Positions 10,502-22,903 of a stretch of DNA of 64,000 bases are shown here, in pieces. Below the pieces are notes generated by a model. The model saw only the letters and a list, made by a program, of their open reading frames with translations, was not told the DNA's origin and ran no database searches. Position 1 is the stretch's first letter; the number at the start of each line of letters is the position of its first letter. The position numbers were made by a program, and so were the translations under genes. Source of the stretch: Myxocyprinus asiaticus (lineage: Eukaryota; Chordata; Actinopteri; Cypriniformes; Catostomidae); contig NC_059385.1 in the NCBI RefSeq assembly GCF_019703515.2, positions 35,356,501 to 35,420,500 of the forward strand, written 5' to 3'.

Positions 10502-10724
10502 TATAGCTGCAGGCCGGAGATCTCCAAATGTGGACGGAATCTCCAAAATAGGGTGTAGTTTCTCCAGAAGGGGGTGGAGTTACTCCAAATGGGGGTTGTA
10601 CCAACTCCAAAAGGGGGCGACCCCTCCACAGACGGTTAAGGAAAGGGTTAGGTAAGGGGCTCCCTATATCTTTGCTGGCTGTTTGGAGCTTCCGCCCCTG
10701 TTTGGAGCTCTGTCTGCAGCTATA
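10502..10724. mobile_element. Short MITE with tatagctgcag inverted ends
   Basis: Begins tatagctgcaggccggag and ends ctctgtctgcagctata, a near-perfect terminal inverted repeat. The inside holds four or five degenerate copies of ctccaaaNNgggg. It sits in the left arm of the palindromic element and is missing from the opposite arm, so it is a later insertion. Confidence 0.65.
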
Positions 10725-11203
10725 CCCTTCTCAGTAAACAGGGTTCAAAACTTTGAAGTGAAAAAAGCACATAAAGGCACCATATAAGGATTACTTTTGA
10801 ATCCAGTGGTTAAATCCATGTCTTCAAAAGCGATATGATAAACAGAAAGAGAGATAACCGATTAAGGCCCTTTTTTTTTTTTTTTTTTTACTATAAATCG
10901 GCACTTTCAAACAGCCCTCCTAAGCGCTCTTCTCTCCTTATAATTCTTTTTTTTCCTTTTTTTTTTTTTTTTTTTTGGCAATTTGCATTCTTCGTGCATA
11001 TCGCCACCTACTGGTAAGGGAGGAAATGTAATATAAGTAATAAAGGACCTAAATATTGATCGATTTCTCACCCACACCCATCATATCACTTCTGAAGACA
11101 TGGATTTAACCACTGTAGTCTCATGGATTTTTTTTATGCTGCCTTTGTGTCTTGTTTGAGCTTAAAATTTTTGTACCCTGTTGACTTGGATTTTGAGGAC
11201 CTA

Positions 11204-12652
<1,449 letters not shown>

Positions 12653-12765
12653 TACAGAGCTGAAATAGTCTTCTAAAAATCTTAATTTGTGTTCAGTAGA
12701 AGATCTGGGATGGCATGAGGGTGAGTAAATGACCAGAGAATTTTTTTGGTGAACTATTCCTTTAA

Positions 12766-13409
12766 TAATGCTTCAATGTTCAGACATATTATAATAAGTT
12801 TACTTTATGTTTTTTCTGTATAAACATGGAAGTATAAACTCTAGGGCAGAGCTCACTACGATACATTAATATTTTAAAATATATATGGTGTAATTTACAG
12901 TAGATTGCTAAAAGAATGATTGTTGGGTACTCAAGTGCACTGAGAGCTCAGTTAGCTATATTTGGCTGGCTATATCCAAAAGGTAGTTTCTTTCTTTCTT
13001 ATTATTTCTACATTTTCTTTGGTAGATAAAACATTACTAAATGTCTATAATGAGCTAAATATACAAATACAAAATGTGAAAATTTAACAAAACCTGTCCT
13101 GGTCACTCAAAAAACCCAAAGAATCCAACAAAGAACATATGGGCTAATGAAGCTTATTTTAAAGTTTATTTATTTATTTATTTATTTATTTTTTAATAAA
13201 CCCGTACTATTTTCAAAACTGTGAAGCAAAAAAAATCTGAGGTATTTAATCATCCTGGTAGTATTTGTTGGACTGCCTTTCATTTATGCAGATTAAAATA
13301 TAAATTATAGTAGTTCTTTAAATATAAATTACAGTGTATTACAGTAATGAGAATCACCACTGACATCTGGAAGTATTACAATTAAGAGAATTTGGGAGAA
13401 GAAATTTGC
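12766..13409. other. CHSY3 intron 1, no feature seen
   Basis: AT-rich intronic DNA with a short (TTTA)n run at 13168-13190. Nothing else recognised. Confidence 0.5.
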
Positions 13410-13948
13410 TTAAAGGAATGTTCTGGGTTCAATACAAGTTAAGATCAATTGACAGCATTTGTGGGATAATATTGATTACCAAACAAAATGTTTTTTTTTT
13501 GACTCATCCCTCCTTTTCTTTAAAAAAGACACTTACAATGGAAGTGAATGGGGCCAATTTTTGAAGGGTTTAAAGGCCGAAATGTGAAGCTTATAATTTT
13601 ATAAAAGCACTTACATTAATTCTTCTGTTAAAACTTGTGTATTATTTGAGCTGTAAAGTTGTTTAAATCTTTATTTTTTCAGTCCTTTTAGGGTTTGTTT
13701 ACATTACATTGTCATGGCAATGAAGTTGTAAAATTGGCTATAACTTTACATAGAAAAGGATAGTGAGTGATATTATTACACTAAAATCTTGTTAACACAC
13801 ATATTGTTTGTCTTGTGGCTAGACTTTTAAAACAGTGAGTACTTGAATGTTTACAGATTGGCCCCCATTGACTTCCATTGTAAGTGCTTCACTGGAACAC
13901 AGGTTTTTGCTTTTTTTTTTTTTTTTTTTTAAATAAAAGGGATGAGTC
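13410..13948. mobile_element. Fold-back MITE in CHSY3 intron 1 (right end truncated)
   Basis: Starts ttaaaggaatgttctgggtt. The left inner arm acttacaatggaagtgaatg (13532-13551) pairs with the inverted cttccattgtaagtgctt (13873-13890), and the adjoining ggggccaat pairs with attggcccc. The right arm stops at aaaagggatgag and lacks the mate of the outer end. No protein is encoded. The pattern matches a palindromic repeat common in cyprinid genomes. Confidence 0.7.
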
Positions 13949-14241
13949 TGTTTTTGCTTTGAATTTTGGGCTGAAATGTGACCTGGGCATGTTTTCCTGA
14001 GTCTATACAACAGACTTGTTTTCAAAAGATAAAAAACAGGACATTCACTTTTATGACATGTAACCTGAATGTACTACTTACAAATTTAATACATTTCGTA
14101 TACTAAACATGCTGACAAATGTAAAAGTACTTAATTAAATGTAGATAATGGCACATTCAAGGCTACTACCAAAATAGTGATCAATAACTCTCCATACAGA
14201 ATCCTAACTTAATTTTTCTCCCGTGACTCTGTCTCCTTCAG

Positions 14242-14525
14242 GTGAGAAGTTGGAGTTATTTCTCCGCTCTCTTAACAGTAGTAAACCACTGTATCTGGGT
14301 CAGACTGGTTTGGGGACCACAGAGGAGCTGGGCAAACTGGCACTGGAGCCCGGAGAGAACTTCTGCATGGGTGGTCCAGGGATGATCTTCAGCAGGGAAG
14401 TTCTCCGCAGGATGGTGCCACACATCGGGGCCTGTCTCAGGGAGATGTACACTACACATGAAGATGTGGAGATAGGACGCTGTGTCAGGCGGTTTGGAGG
14501 GACACAGTGCGTCTGGTCATATGAG
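14242..14525 (+). CDS. CHSY3: CHSY3 coding exon 2
   Basis: The acceptor is ctccttcag at 14233-14241 and the donor gtaatg is at 14526. The exon is 284 bp; the split glycine codon is completed here (G from exon 1 plus GT), and the exon ends in phase 0 after ...CVWSYE. It encodes the rest of the Fringe-like fold: FLRSLNSSKPLYLGQTGLG, PGENFCMGGPGMIFSREVL, MYTTHEDVEIGRCVRRFGG. This continues the beta-3-GlcA-T domain. The GalNAc-T (CHGN) domain would be in exon 3, not present up to 64000. In human CHSY3 the intron after this exon is also very large. Confidence 0.93.
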
Positions 14526-16230
14526 GTAATGTCTTTTAACATCCTTCTGTGGAATTTGAGTTGAATAGGGTCAGTTGTGCTGTGACTTGTGCAGTTTAGC
14601 TCTAGAAGTCTTTCAGCGACTGGTTTGGATCGCAGAACTCATTGCCCATTTTAGTTTTCAGTTTTAATTTTATTTGAGTTTGTGCTTAAAGTCTTTTAAG
14701 TTTGTATAAATTCTGCTTTGAAGTTTGTTTATTTGATGTATGAAATGTTTTATTCAATAGTTTTTCAATTTTGGGCGTAAATGGTCAGTGCAGATTTGCT
14801 GTTTTAATATTGTTCTAGTGTTAAAGTTGTGTGGTAAACTTATCCACGTCTGATTGGCTGTGCATGTGCCGTGTCGCACAGTGGTTTAATGTTGTGTGGA
14901 CTGACAGATAATGTTCATCGTGTCTGGTTAGGACACATGCCAGATGTCTCTTCTGTAGATCTTTTGTCAGATTAGAGTCAAAAATGTTTTCCTCCAGTCA
15001 TTTTAGCCAACACTTCTCTGATGGATTACTGTGACATCTGGTATATACATATGTGAATCAGATCATTGTTGCACCTTGTGTGCATGTGTCTATATTCTAT
15101 TAATATATCTAGTTTAAATGAAAGTGCAAGATTGCTGTTGTTTTCTCAGGGATAGTATCAGTAACTAACTAAAACATTTCAGTAAATTTGTTCTCTTTTT
15201 AGCAAATGAGTCTAATGATTGTGTGTTTCCCAGAAAACAGGTAATGAAAATGATTGCTCTGCTTTAAAGAATTTACTGCTGATCTGTAAATTTGTATTGT
15301 CTTCCGTCACTGTCACCACAAGGGGTAATAATATCACTACTGTTTAAGTGCCAGACATGTTGACAGGAAATATCAAGCCCTGCAAGAGTTGAGGTCAATA
15401 CAGAAATACGTTATACTGCATATTTATATACTGCTGTGTTGATATAGCACTTGCAATATTTTATGTGCTGGTTGTTTGCAAAAACACAGAGAGCTTTTAA
15501 TGTTTTATTCATGCTTTCATTTCAAGCCACCGGTACTCACGGGAATGTCATCAAGTTTAACAAATTGGCACACATCGGCATTTGAACTGCTGAACATCAT
15601 CTGAGATTTCTCAAATCCAAGCTAATGGATTATTCCATGGCACATTATCAAGCACTGCCAATGTCATATCTGAACAGAGCTGAGTGAAACTACTGCGACC
15701 ATTTACTATTCATCGTGTGTTCTGGAGCAAATGTGCTGTAAGCAAAATCACTCATTTCCCTTTGGACATTTGGCCTTTTAGTTCTTTCATTTGACGAATA
15801 TAGTGAGTAGCGTGGCAGTGAATTATTGGGAGATGGGTGAACGTGGTCTGGACATATCACAGACGTGTGCTTGTGTGAGTGTGTTTTCTAATAAGACGAG
15901 TATTATGTCACTTTCATTTATGTCCCGCTGATTACTCACTGATGGCTAAGAGGCGTCTCTACTATTAAAATCATTAAAATCACTGTGAGAGCTTTGAAAG
16001 GCTAAAAAGGTGTGGGGCTCAAATATAGGTAATTTGGAACTCACTTTAAGTCATTTTTATTGGAAATTCTGTTTGAAGCGATCTTAAAGCATGACTATCA
16101 TGATTGTACTCCCTTCAAAGCAGTGGTGAATTCTCAGGGCCAGCAAAGCCTTCTCTGCCGGCCTAACATGCCAAATAAATAAATAAATATTTTTCATCCT
16201 TTCGTTCTCAATCACCTTTTTGCATATGCA
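14526..16230. other. Start of CHSY3 intron 2, no feature seen
   Basis: Intronic DNA of ordinary composition. No exon-like open frame with splice signals and no recognised repeat. The short open frame running past the exon 2 donor ends at 14564 and is only read-through. Confidence 0.55.
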
Positions 16231-16762
16231 GCTGCGTTCCATTCAACTCAGAAAGTCGGATTTTCCAACCTCCTACTAGGAAAAGTGCAATGGAATGCAT
16301 CTAGAAGTCAGAATTACAACTTGTAGGCTCGTGCAGAAATTCTCAACTCCGATTTCGGCGAGATGCAGGGGCATGATGTCACACAAACATGTCGACACTC
16401 AGGGAGATATACAAAGCAAGCGATAAACATTCACTTTAAGTAATATCGATAAATGAGTTTGTTTCCACATTACATGATATTAAAGCTTGTTTAACAAACG
16501 CCTGCAGAAACAGGTGTATAAAACATTATAATCTCTTTTGATAATCGTACACCTGAAGCACAAATGCTAGCGCTGCAGCATTGTTTTATCAGTTGGGTTG
16601 CTAGGAGACATCTCTAATGAGAGTTAAACACCTGCTAAGCTAATGGTAGCGTTGCAGTTTTGTTTCCTTAAACGTCATCTTCCGAATATCGGGAATGAAA
16701 TGCATTTATGGTCTGAGATATCAGGTAGGAAAATCCCACATCCAACTTGAATGGAATGCAGC
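16231..16762. mobile_element. Non-autonomous DNA element with gctgcgttccattcaa inverted ends
   Basis: The left end gctgcgttccattcaact and following tcggattttccaacctcc are inverted at the right end, which reads ggaaaatcccacatcc ... cttgaatggaatgcagc. The length is 532 bp. No open frame of interest. A related half-site, ttggttggaatgcagtccga, occurs at about 17145-17164. Target duplication is unclear. Confidence 0.6.
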
Positions 16763-17559
16763 ATAACCGTGTACCCTGACGAAACTAAATCTATTGCAAG
16801 CAACATTTAAATCGCAAATATTATTAGATATATTTTTCCAGGTATTATAGACCTCCTTGGTAGATTTTATATGAAAAATATGATTTTTGATGTTCATTTC
16901 ACATAAAATTAGGCTTGCTTGAGCATTAAGTGGCCTTTTCAAGTTCTGGCTTTTTTGCGTGGACGTTTTAAAAAAAAATGTCAGTTGGTGTTATTAGTTG
17001 ACTGCCACGTAATGTATGATAGGCATAGCCTCTTATTCATTGTGAAACTGTGTTTTCTTAATGGCATGAATCGCACTGAAGGACTAGACTTAAAATGCAC
17101 GGCGTGCGGCTGTTTCAAAGTGCCCTTCGGAATGTGATTTATCTTGGTTGGAATGCAGTCCGAGTTCAACAACTAGCAGGAAATGTTCAAGGAACAAAAA
17201 GACGTCACTTCCTTAAACCGTCTTGAAATGGTCTATAGCGTCATCTAGCGCTCTGCGCATGCTTCAAGCTCTAGAAAGTGTAATCGAGCTTGAAATCATG
17301 ATTGTGCCAAGAGCTTGCAATGGCAATAATTATTGTGAAAAAAAAAGTTATGTTTTGGTTTGTTTTCATTCAAATTTTATTGGATTGCTTCAGAAGACAT
17401 GGATTAAACTACTGGAGTTTTATGGATTAGGGTTAGTCTAACCCTAAATATTTTCGGTTTGGTTTTCCTTCACAAGAAGTTTTACATTCCCACCCAATAT
17501 GTTTTGCGTTCCCTCACAATTATTTTGGGTTCTCTCACATAAATTAACCTTAGTTTTAC
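16763..17559. other. Intron sequence with repeat fragments
   Basis: Contains a decayed end of the previous MITE family at about 17145-17175. At 17383-17430 (ttgcttcagaagacatggat...) there is a fragment of the palindromic element seen at 10343-12765. No coding potential recognised. Confidence 0.45.
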
Positions 17560-18075
17560 TGTAGTAATATTGTAGTAACCATGATTATAAAAACCATGGG
17601 TTAATTTTGTGGTTACTTTGGTTTTACTACAAAAACCATGGTTAAACCATGGTGTTTGTTGTAAAACCATGGTTAAGTTTTGTAAGGGTTAACCATGGTT
17701 CTTGCCTCAAGAAATGAAGAACATGGTTACTGCAGGTTCACTATAATGAAACCATAGTTATTTTTTATTTTGGAAACCATGGCTTCAAAAACTACCTGTA
17801 CCACCAATTAACCATGGTGTTACTAATAACTATGTTTGTTTGTTTTTTTGTTGTTGTTTTTGGTTTGTTTTTGTTTTTGGCAGATTGATTATTATTCTTA
17901 TTACCATAGTTTTGGTTTTATTGTATTATCATATGGTTTTACTATGAATATCATGGTTAAAATTTGGTTACTATAGTAAAACCATGGTCAGTTTTGTAGT
18001 TTCTATGGTTTTACTGCAAATACCGTAGTTAAGCTATGGTTACTATAGTAAAATCAGGGTTAATTTATTGTGATG
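17560..18075. repeat. Palindromic aaccatggtt-rich block
   Basis: CCATGG occurs at 17594, 17636, 17647, 17667, 17693, 17777, 17813 and 17982, within words of the form taaaaccatggttaa, often next to ttactatagtaaaacca. The block can fold on itself many times. No transposase or clean terminal repeat was seen, so it is either a palindromic MITE cluster or a diverged satellite. Confidence 0.6.
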
Positions 18076-18206
18076 GAATCAAAAATAATTGCAAGGTATA
18101 ATACTGGGAGGAGACTTTGTTCTATTGATGGACTCCATCCTTGATCATAGTGAAGCAAAAGTGTGTTTAGAGGTGTTGCCACATACGGAGAAAAATAAAT
18201 CATATA

Positions 18207-19665
18207 AACTCAGCAAAAAAAGAAATGTCCCTTTTTCAGGACACTGTATTTTAAAGATAATTTTGTAAAAATCTAAACTGTACAGATCTTTATTGTAAAG
18301 GGTTTAAACAATGTTTTCCATGCTTGTTCAGTGAACCATAGACAATTAATGAACATGTACCTGTGGAATGGTCATTAAGACACTAACAGCTTAGAGACAG
18401 TAGGCAATGAAGGTCACAGTTATAAAAACTTAGGACACTAAAGAGACCTTTCTACTGACGAAAGATACCCAGGGTCCCTGCTCATCTGCGTGAATGTGCC
18501 TTAGGCATGCTGCATGGAGGCATGAGGACTGCAGATGTGGCCAGGGCAATAAATTGCAATGTCCGTACTGAGACATCTAAGACAGCTCTACAGGGAGACA
18601 GGAAGGACAGCTGATCCTCGCAGTGGCAGACCATGTGTAACAACACCTGCACAGGATCGGTACATCCGAATATCACACCTGCGGGACAGGTACAGGATGG
18701 CAACAACTGCCCGAGTTACACCAGGAACGCACAATCCCTCCATCAGTGCTCAGACTGTCCGCAATAGGCTGAGAGAGGCTGGAGTGAGGGCTTGTAGCCC
18801 TGTTGTAAGGCAGGTCTTACCAGACATCACCAGCAACAACGTCGCCTATGGGCACAAACCCACCTTCACTGGACCAGACAGGACTGGCAAAAAGTGCTCT
18901 TCACTGAGTCGTGGTTTTGTCTCACCAGGGGTGATGGCCGGTCTCACGTTTATCATCGAAGGAATGAGCATTACACCGAGGCCTGTACTCTGGAGTGGGA
19001 TCGATTTGGAGGTGGAGGGTCCGTCATGGTCTGGGGCAGTGTGTCGCAGCATCATCGGACTGAGCTTGTTGTCATTGCAGGCAATCTTAATGCTGTGCGT
19101 TACAGGGAAGACATCCTCCTCCCTCATGTGGTACCCTTCCTGCAGGCTCATCCTGACATGACCCTCCAGCATGATAATGCCACCAGCCTTACTGCTTGTT
19201 CTGTGCGTGATTTCCTGCAAGACAGGAATGTCAGTGTTCTGCAATGGCCAGCGAAGAGCCCAGATCTCAATCCCATTGAGCATGCCTGGACCTGTTGTAT
19301 CGGAGGGTGAGGGCTAGGGCCATTCCCCCCAGAAATGTCCGGGAACTTGCAAGTGCCTTGGTGGAAGAATGGGGTAACATCTCACAGCTAGAACTGGCAA
19401 ATCTAGTGCAGTCCATGAGGAGGAGATGCACTGCAGTACTTAATGCAACTGGTGGCCACACCAGATACTGGCTGTTACTTTTGATTTTGACCCCCCCCCT
19501 TTATTCAGGGACACATTATTCAATTTCTGTTAGTCATGTCTGTGAAACTTGTTCAGTTTGTCTTAGTTGTTGAATCTTTTTATGTTCATACAAATATTTA
19601 CACGTTAAGTTTGCTGAAAATAAAAGCAGTTGAAAGTGAGAGGACGTTTCTTTTTTTACTGAGTT
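18207..19665 (+). mobile_element. Tc1-like transposon with aactcagcaaaaaaagaaa ends
   Basis: Left end aactcagcaaaaaaagaaat at 18207; right end is the inverted form ending ctgagtt at 19665. TA lies at 18205-18206 and 19666-19667. It is inserted in L1 copy B, with LINE sequence on both sides. The encoded transposase is broken. Confidence 0.85.
18481..19470 (+). pseudogene. Tc1-like transposase remnant
   Basis: The frame pieces give RTADPRSGRPCVTTPAQDRY and HLRDRYRMATTARVTPGTHN (DNA-binding half, from 18559). In another frame FGGGGSVMVWGSVSQHH, TLQHDNATSLTACSV and [15 protein letters not shown] (catalytic half, 18894-19300) carry the second Asp and the Glu. The first catalytic Asp motif, expected as LFTDESRFC, reads LFTESWFC, consistent with loss of the Asp codon. 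At least three frameshifts. Not functional. Confidence 0.85.
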
Positions 19666-19933
19666 TAGGTGGCGCTTTAATGTATCCCTTTTGCAAAATC
19701 CTGAATTCCAACAAATGTTAAAGGTCGAAATCAATGTTTATATGGAGACCAACTGTTCCTCAGTGTCCTCTGTGGGCATGGCTTGGGAGGCACTTAAGGC
19801 AGTTCTTAGGTGTCGGATCATTCAGTATGTCTCGTGGAGTTGGATGGGAATATTAAAAGTGCCGAGGCAGAGCCGAAACGACGAATGTCGTCTGATGGCC
19901 TCAGAGAATTGACCCGATTGAAATGCAGATATA

Positions 19934-21750
19934 CAGTTTTTTACGATCGCTATGACAATTTTTTCAATACTTTTTCAAACAATTTTCCTAAACTCTTAAC
20001 GCACCCACACACAGCACACAATTGGCAAAATGGTTAATTTCATGCTCAATCACACATTGTAAACTAAACTCCAACACTAATTTTCAAAATACAATAAAAC
20101 ACTAACACAATACACTGTCTACCAAAACACTGCAAACATGCCTCAAAATCAAAGAATTATTCCAAAACACTAACACATGTTCTCTTCCAACAGGAACATT
20201 TAGTCAATCATAGCACAATATCATAAAAACATCAGATGGAATTACAGAAACTGCATTATTTTATATGCGTCAGGTCTGCCCTTATACAATAGACAGTATA
20301 TTGAATTGATCATAGATTGTGTTTTGCACTGCAGTTTCTTTTGAAGCCTCTCTACATTTTTGTTTTGTTGGGTTTAGTAAATGCATGCATTTTTGTTTCT
20401 TTTGCTGCAGAAATTCAGTACAAAAAATGAATGACCCATCTCAGAGTAGCTTTATAGAATGTACAGTTTATGAAAAAAAGACAGAATTGCTGCAGTAAAG
20501 GCTTTATTTGCAACAGGACATTACTGCAAGATAACAAAAATATGCAATATAGCTGCCATTTATTATGTGAAAATACAAAATATACAAACAAAAAAAGCCA
20601 CAGAAGAAAAAAAAACTTCTAATCTGCCTGGTCTTCTGCATTTTGGCCACATGTTCTCATCCACATCACACCTGATATCTTCTCTGGCAAGGCATCTTGG
20701 GAAAAATCTTTTGGCATGCCTTATCCACCCCTGGCAGTGTTCAGCTGTGATGTCTTGGCATGCAGCATCTATTGCATCCAGGAGGGACATTTGGTCCTGT
20801 GGATGATGGTCAAAAACCTTCCATCTCCAGGCTGAGAAAAACTCCTCAATGGGGTTGAGGAAAGGGGAGTAAGGGGCAAGGAAAAGGGACATCATCCTCG
20901 GATGGGCGTCAAACCAGGCTGTGACTGCACGGGAATGGTGTAATACCACATTGTCCCATGTGATCACATATATTGGCAAGTGGTCTCCCACCTGTCCCCT
21001 TTCTACCTGTGGCACCAGTCTTTCATGCAGGTCTTCTAAAAACAGGAAGACGGTCAGTGTTGTAGGGGCAAATCTCACATTTATGCAGGAGTGCACTGTT
21101 GTTGGAGACTGCGGCGCACATGGTGATGTTGGCTCCTCTCTGGCCCGGCATGGTAACTGTGGCCCTTTTGCCAATTATGTTTCTTCCACGCCGACGCCTT
21201 TTCGCCAAATTGAAGCCAGCCTCGTCAACGTAGATCATTTCATGTGGGACTTGATTGGCCTCCAAATCCATGACTCTCTGAAAGTAATCAGACACAGTGT
21301 GTGTAAATGCTTTGCTGTATACCTACTGTATGTCCTACTGTACTCCAGGTTTATAGAGTAGTTTACTGCAAAACACTATGTATAGTACAGTAATGACTGT
21401 ATTGCATAACCTTACCTGGATGTATTGGTGACAGAGTTCTTTGATGCGCTCACCGTTCTTTTCAAAAGGAACTTTGTATAGTTGTTTCATTCGGACTCTG
21501 TGTTTAGCTAGAGTTCGAGAAATGGATGTTATGCTGATTGCTGCAATGTTCCCAAAGACAAGGTTGTCCTCTACAACTCTGGACTGAATGTCCTTCAGTT
21601 TTATTTCATTGTCAGCAATCACCATGTTGACAATAGCAAGTTCATGTTCTTCATTTAGGAGCTTTCTTTTACCCCATTTGTGTGGCAGCATTTTAGGTAC
21701 CCGGTGGAAACAATAAACAGTGACAGAGTGACAGACAAGACACGAACAAA
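19934..21750 (-). mobile_element. Tc1/mariner-superfamily (DD35E-type) transposon, one end preserved
   Basis: The left boundary is sharp: L1 sequence ...gcagatata is followed by cagttttttacgatcgctat at 19934, with TA at 19932-19933. The right inverted end was not found; the element runs into a fold-back MITE at 21751. It encodes a transposase on the minus strand (20563-21691). Confidence 0.65.
20563..21691 (-). pseudogene. IS630/Tc1-mariner-type DD35E transposase with one intron (near-intact)
   Basis: Exon 1 is 21691-21416 (92 codons: MLPHKWGKRKLLNEEHELAI..., helix-turn-helix region). It ends ...CHQYIQ at cag/gtaagg. A 138-bp intron with ctttcag at its end follows, and exon 2 begins RVMDLEANQVPHE at 21277. 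Catalytic residues are visible: MIYVDEAGFN, VITWDNVVLHHS, and SPFLNPIEEFFSAW. Thirty-five residues separate the second Asp from Glu, unlike 34 in ordinary Tc1. A single frameshift near 21040-21075, between CEICPYNT and FLEDLHERLV, breaks the frame. Introns are rare in this superfamily. Whether it belongs to a named DD35E family needs a search. Confidence 0.75.
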
Positions 21751-22027
21751 GGCTGTGTCTCGTTTGGGAGGCTGTGTCCTCTGGAGGTCGCATTTGTCGG
21801 CCGCATACGTCATCGAGGCTGTCTCGTTTCATTTATTTATTTTTTATCTATTGTCAATGCCTTTTATGTATATGCACTTACATTTTATACAACTGTTAAC
21901 CTTTTTTGCATTCCCAATAAAAAAAATAAAATACAATAAATAAATAAATGAAGCGAGACAGCCTCTGATGTATGCGGCCGACAAATGCGACCTCCGGAGG
22001 ACGCAGCCTTCCAAACGAGACACAGCC
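21751..22027. mobile_element. Short fold-back MITE
   Basis: The two arms are inverted copies of about 85 bp. The left begins ggctgtgtctcgtttgggag and continues tcgcatttgtcggccgcata; the right ends ccaaacgagacacagcc, preceded by tatgcggccgacaaatgcga. The centre is AT-rich. No target duplication is obvious. Confidence 0.8.
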
Positions 22028-22290
22028 AATATGTAAGCACTGTAAGAAAAAAGTGCCGTACACCGTGGCTAACACAAGCACTATGCAAAGACACCTACAG
22101 AACCACCGCAGCTCTCAACTAAAATCAACCAGGTCTGAAGAGACTCATGTGAAATCATACAGGAGAGAAGCCAGTCAGTTGAGTTTGTGGCAAAACCTTT
22201 TACAGTGCTTGCATATTGTTCTGTCTTTTACTGCATATGATAATTCATACTCAGAAAGTAGAACTGAAGTGACATTCATTACAAGATGAT
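22028..22290 (+). pseudogene. BED-type zinc finger fragment (hAT transposase N-terminus)
   Basis: The frame reads CKHCKKKVPYTVANTSTMQR then HLQNHRSS, the Cys-X2-Cys...His-X4-His spacing of a BED finger as found at the N-terminus of hAT transposases and their host derivatives (ZBED). Only the finger and about 40 further residues remain. The open frame enters from the right arm of the neighbouring MITE. No catalytic domain follows. It is a fragment of a TE gene, not a host exon. Confidence 0.6.
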
Positions 22291-22375
22291 TAGTTAAAAC
22301 ATTTCAAAATGCACCTGCATTGTTTTGCATTTTGTGACTTTCAGTCGAATAAAAGACTATTTTTCCAGTCATATA

Positions 22376-22903
22376 CACTACCGGTCAAAAGTTTTTAAAC
22401 ACTTGCCTGAAATGTATGTCATGATCTTAAAAATATTTTGATCTGAAGGCGTATGCTTAAATGTTTGAAATTCGTTTTGTAGACAAATATAATTGTGCCT
22501 CCATATTAATTTATTTCATTACAAAACTAAAATGTATTAAAACATTTTTTTTGAAATTGATGACTTGGACCAAATAATAAAGAAAAGCAGCCAATAAGTG
22601 CCCAACATAGATGGGAACTCCTTCAATACTGTTTAAAAAGCATCCCCGGGTGATACTTCAAGAAGTTGGTTGAGAAAATGTCAAGAGTACATGACTGCAA
22701 ATTCTAGGCAAAGAGTGACTTCTTTGAAGATGCTAAAATAACACAGTTTTGATTTATTTTGGATTTTGTTTAGTCACAACATAATTCCCATAGTTCCATT
22801 TATGTTATTCCATAGTTTTAATGACTTTACTATTATTCTAAAATGTGAAAATAAAAAATTATTATAATAAAGAATGTTTCAAAACTTTTGAGTGTATATA
22901 GTG
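22376..22903. mobile_element. Non-autonomous Tc1-like element
   Basis: Left end cactaccggtcaaaagtttt follows TA at 22374-22375. The right end aaaacttttgagtgtatata is its partial inverted repeat. About 528 bp, without coding capacity. Confidence 0.65.

Larger units (their letters stand above)
18080..19933 (+). mobile_element. L1-like LINE copy B, 5' ORF2 fragment, split by a Tc1
   Basis: 18095-18204 (tgggaggagactttgttc, tgatggactccatccttgatc) is the inverted counterpart of 54800-54905 in L1 copy C, encoding the GGDFN endonuclease motif and DSxLDHSEAKV. After the Tc1, 19668-19933 continues with the block between endonuclease and reverse transcriptase (QNPEFQQMLKVEINVYMETN, WEALKAVLR). The fragment ends where a DD35E transposon begins at 19934. 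The frame is broken. Confidence 0.7.

Noticed and set aside
18846..19283. 145-codon minus-strand frame
   Set aside because: Shadow of the Tc1 transposase remnant on the plus strand.
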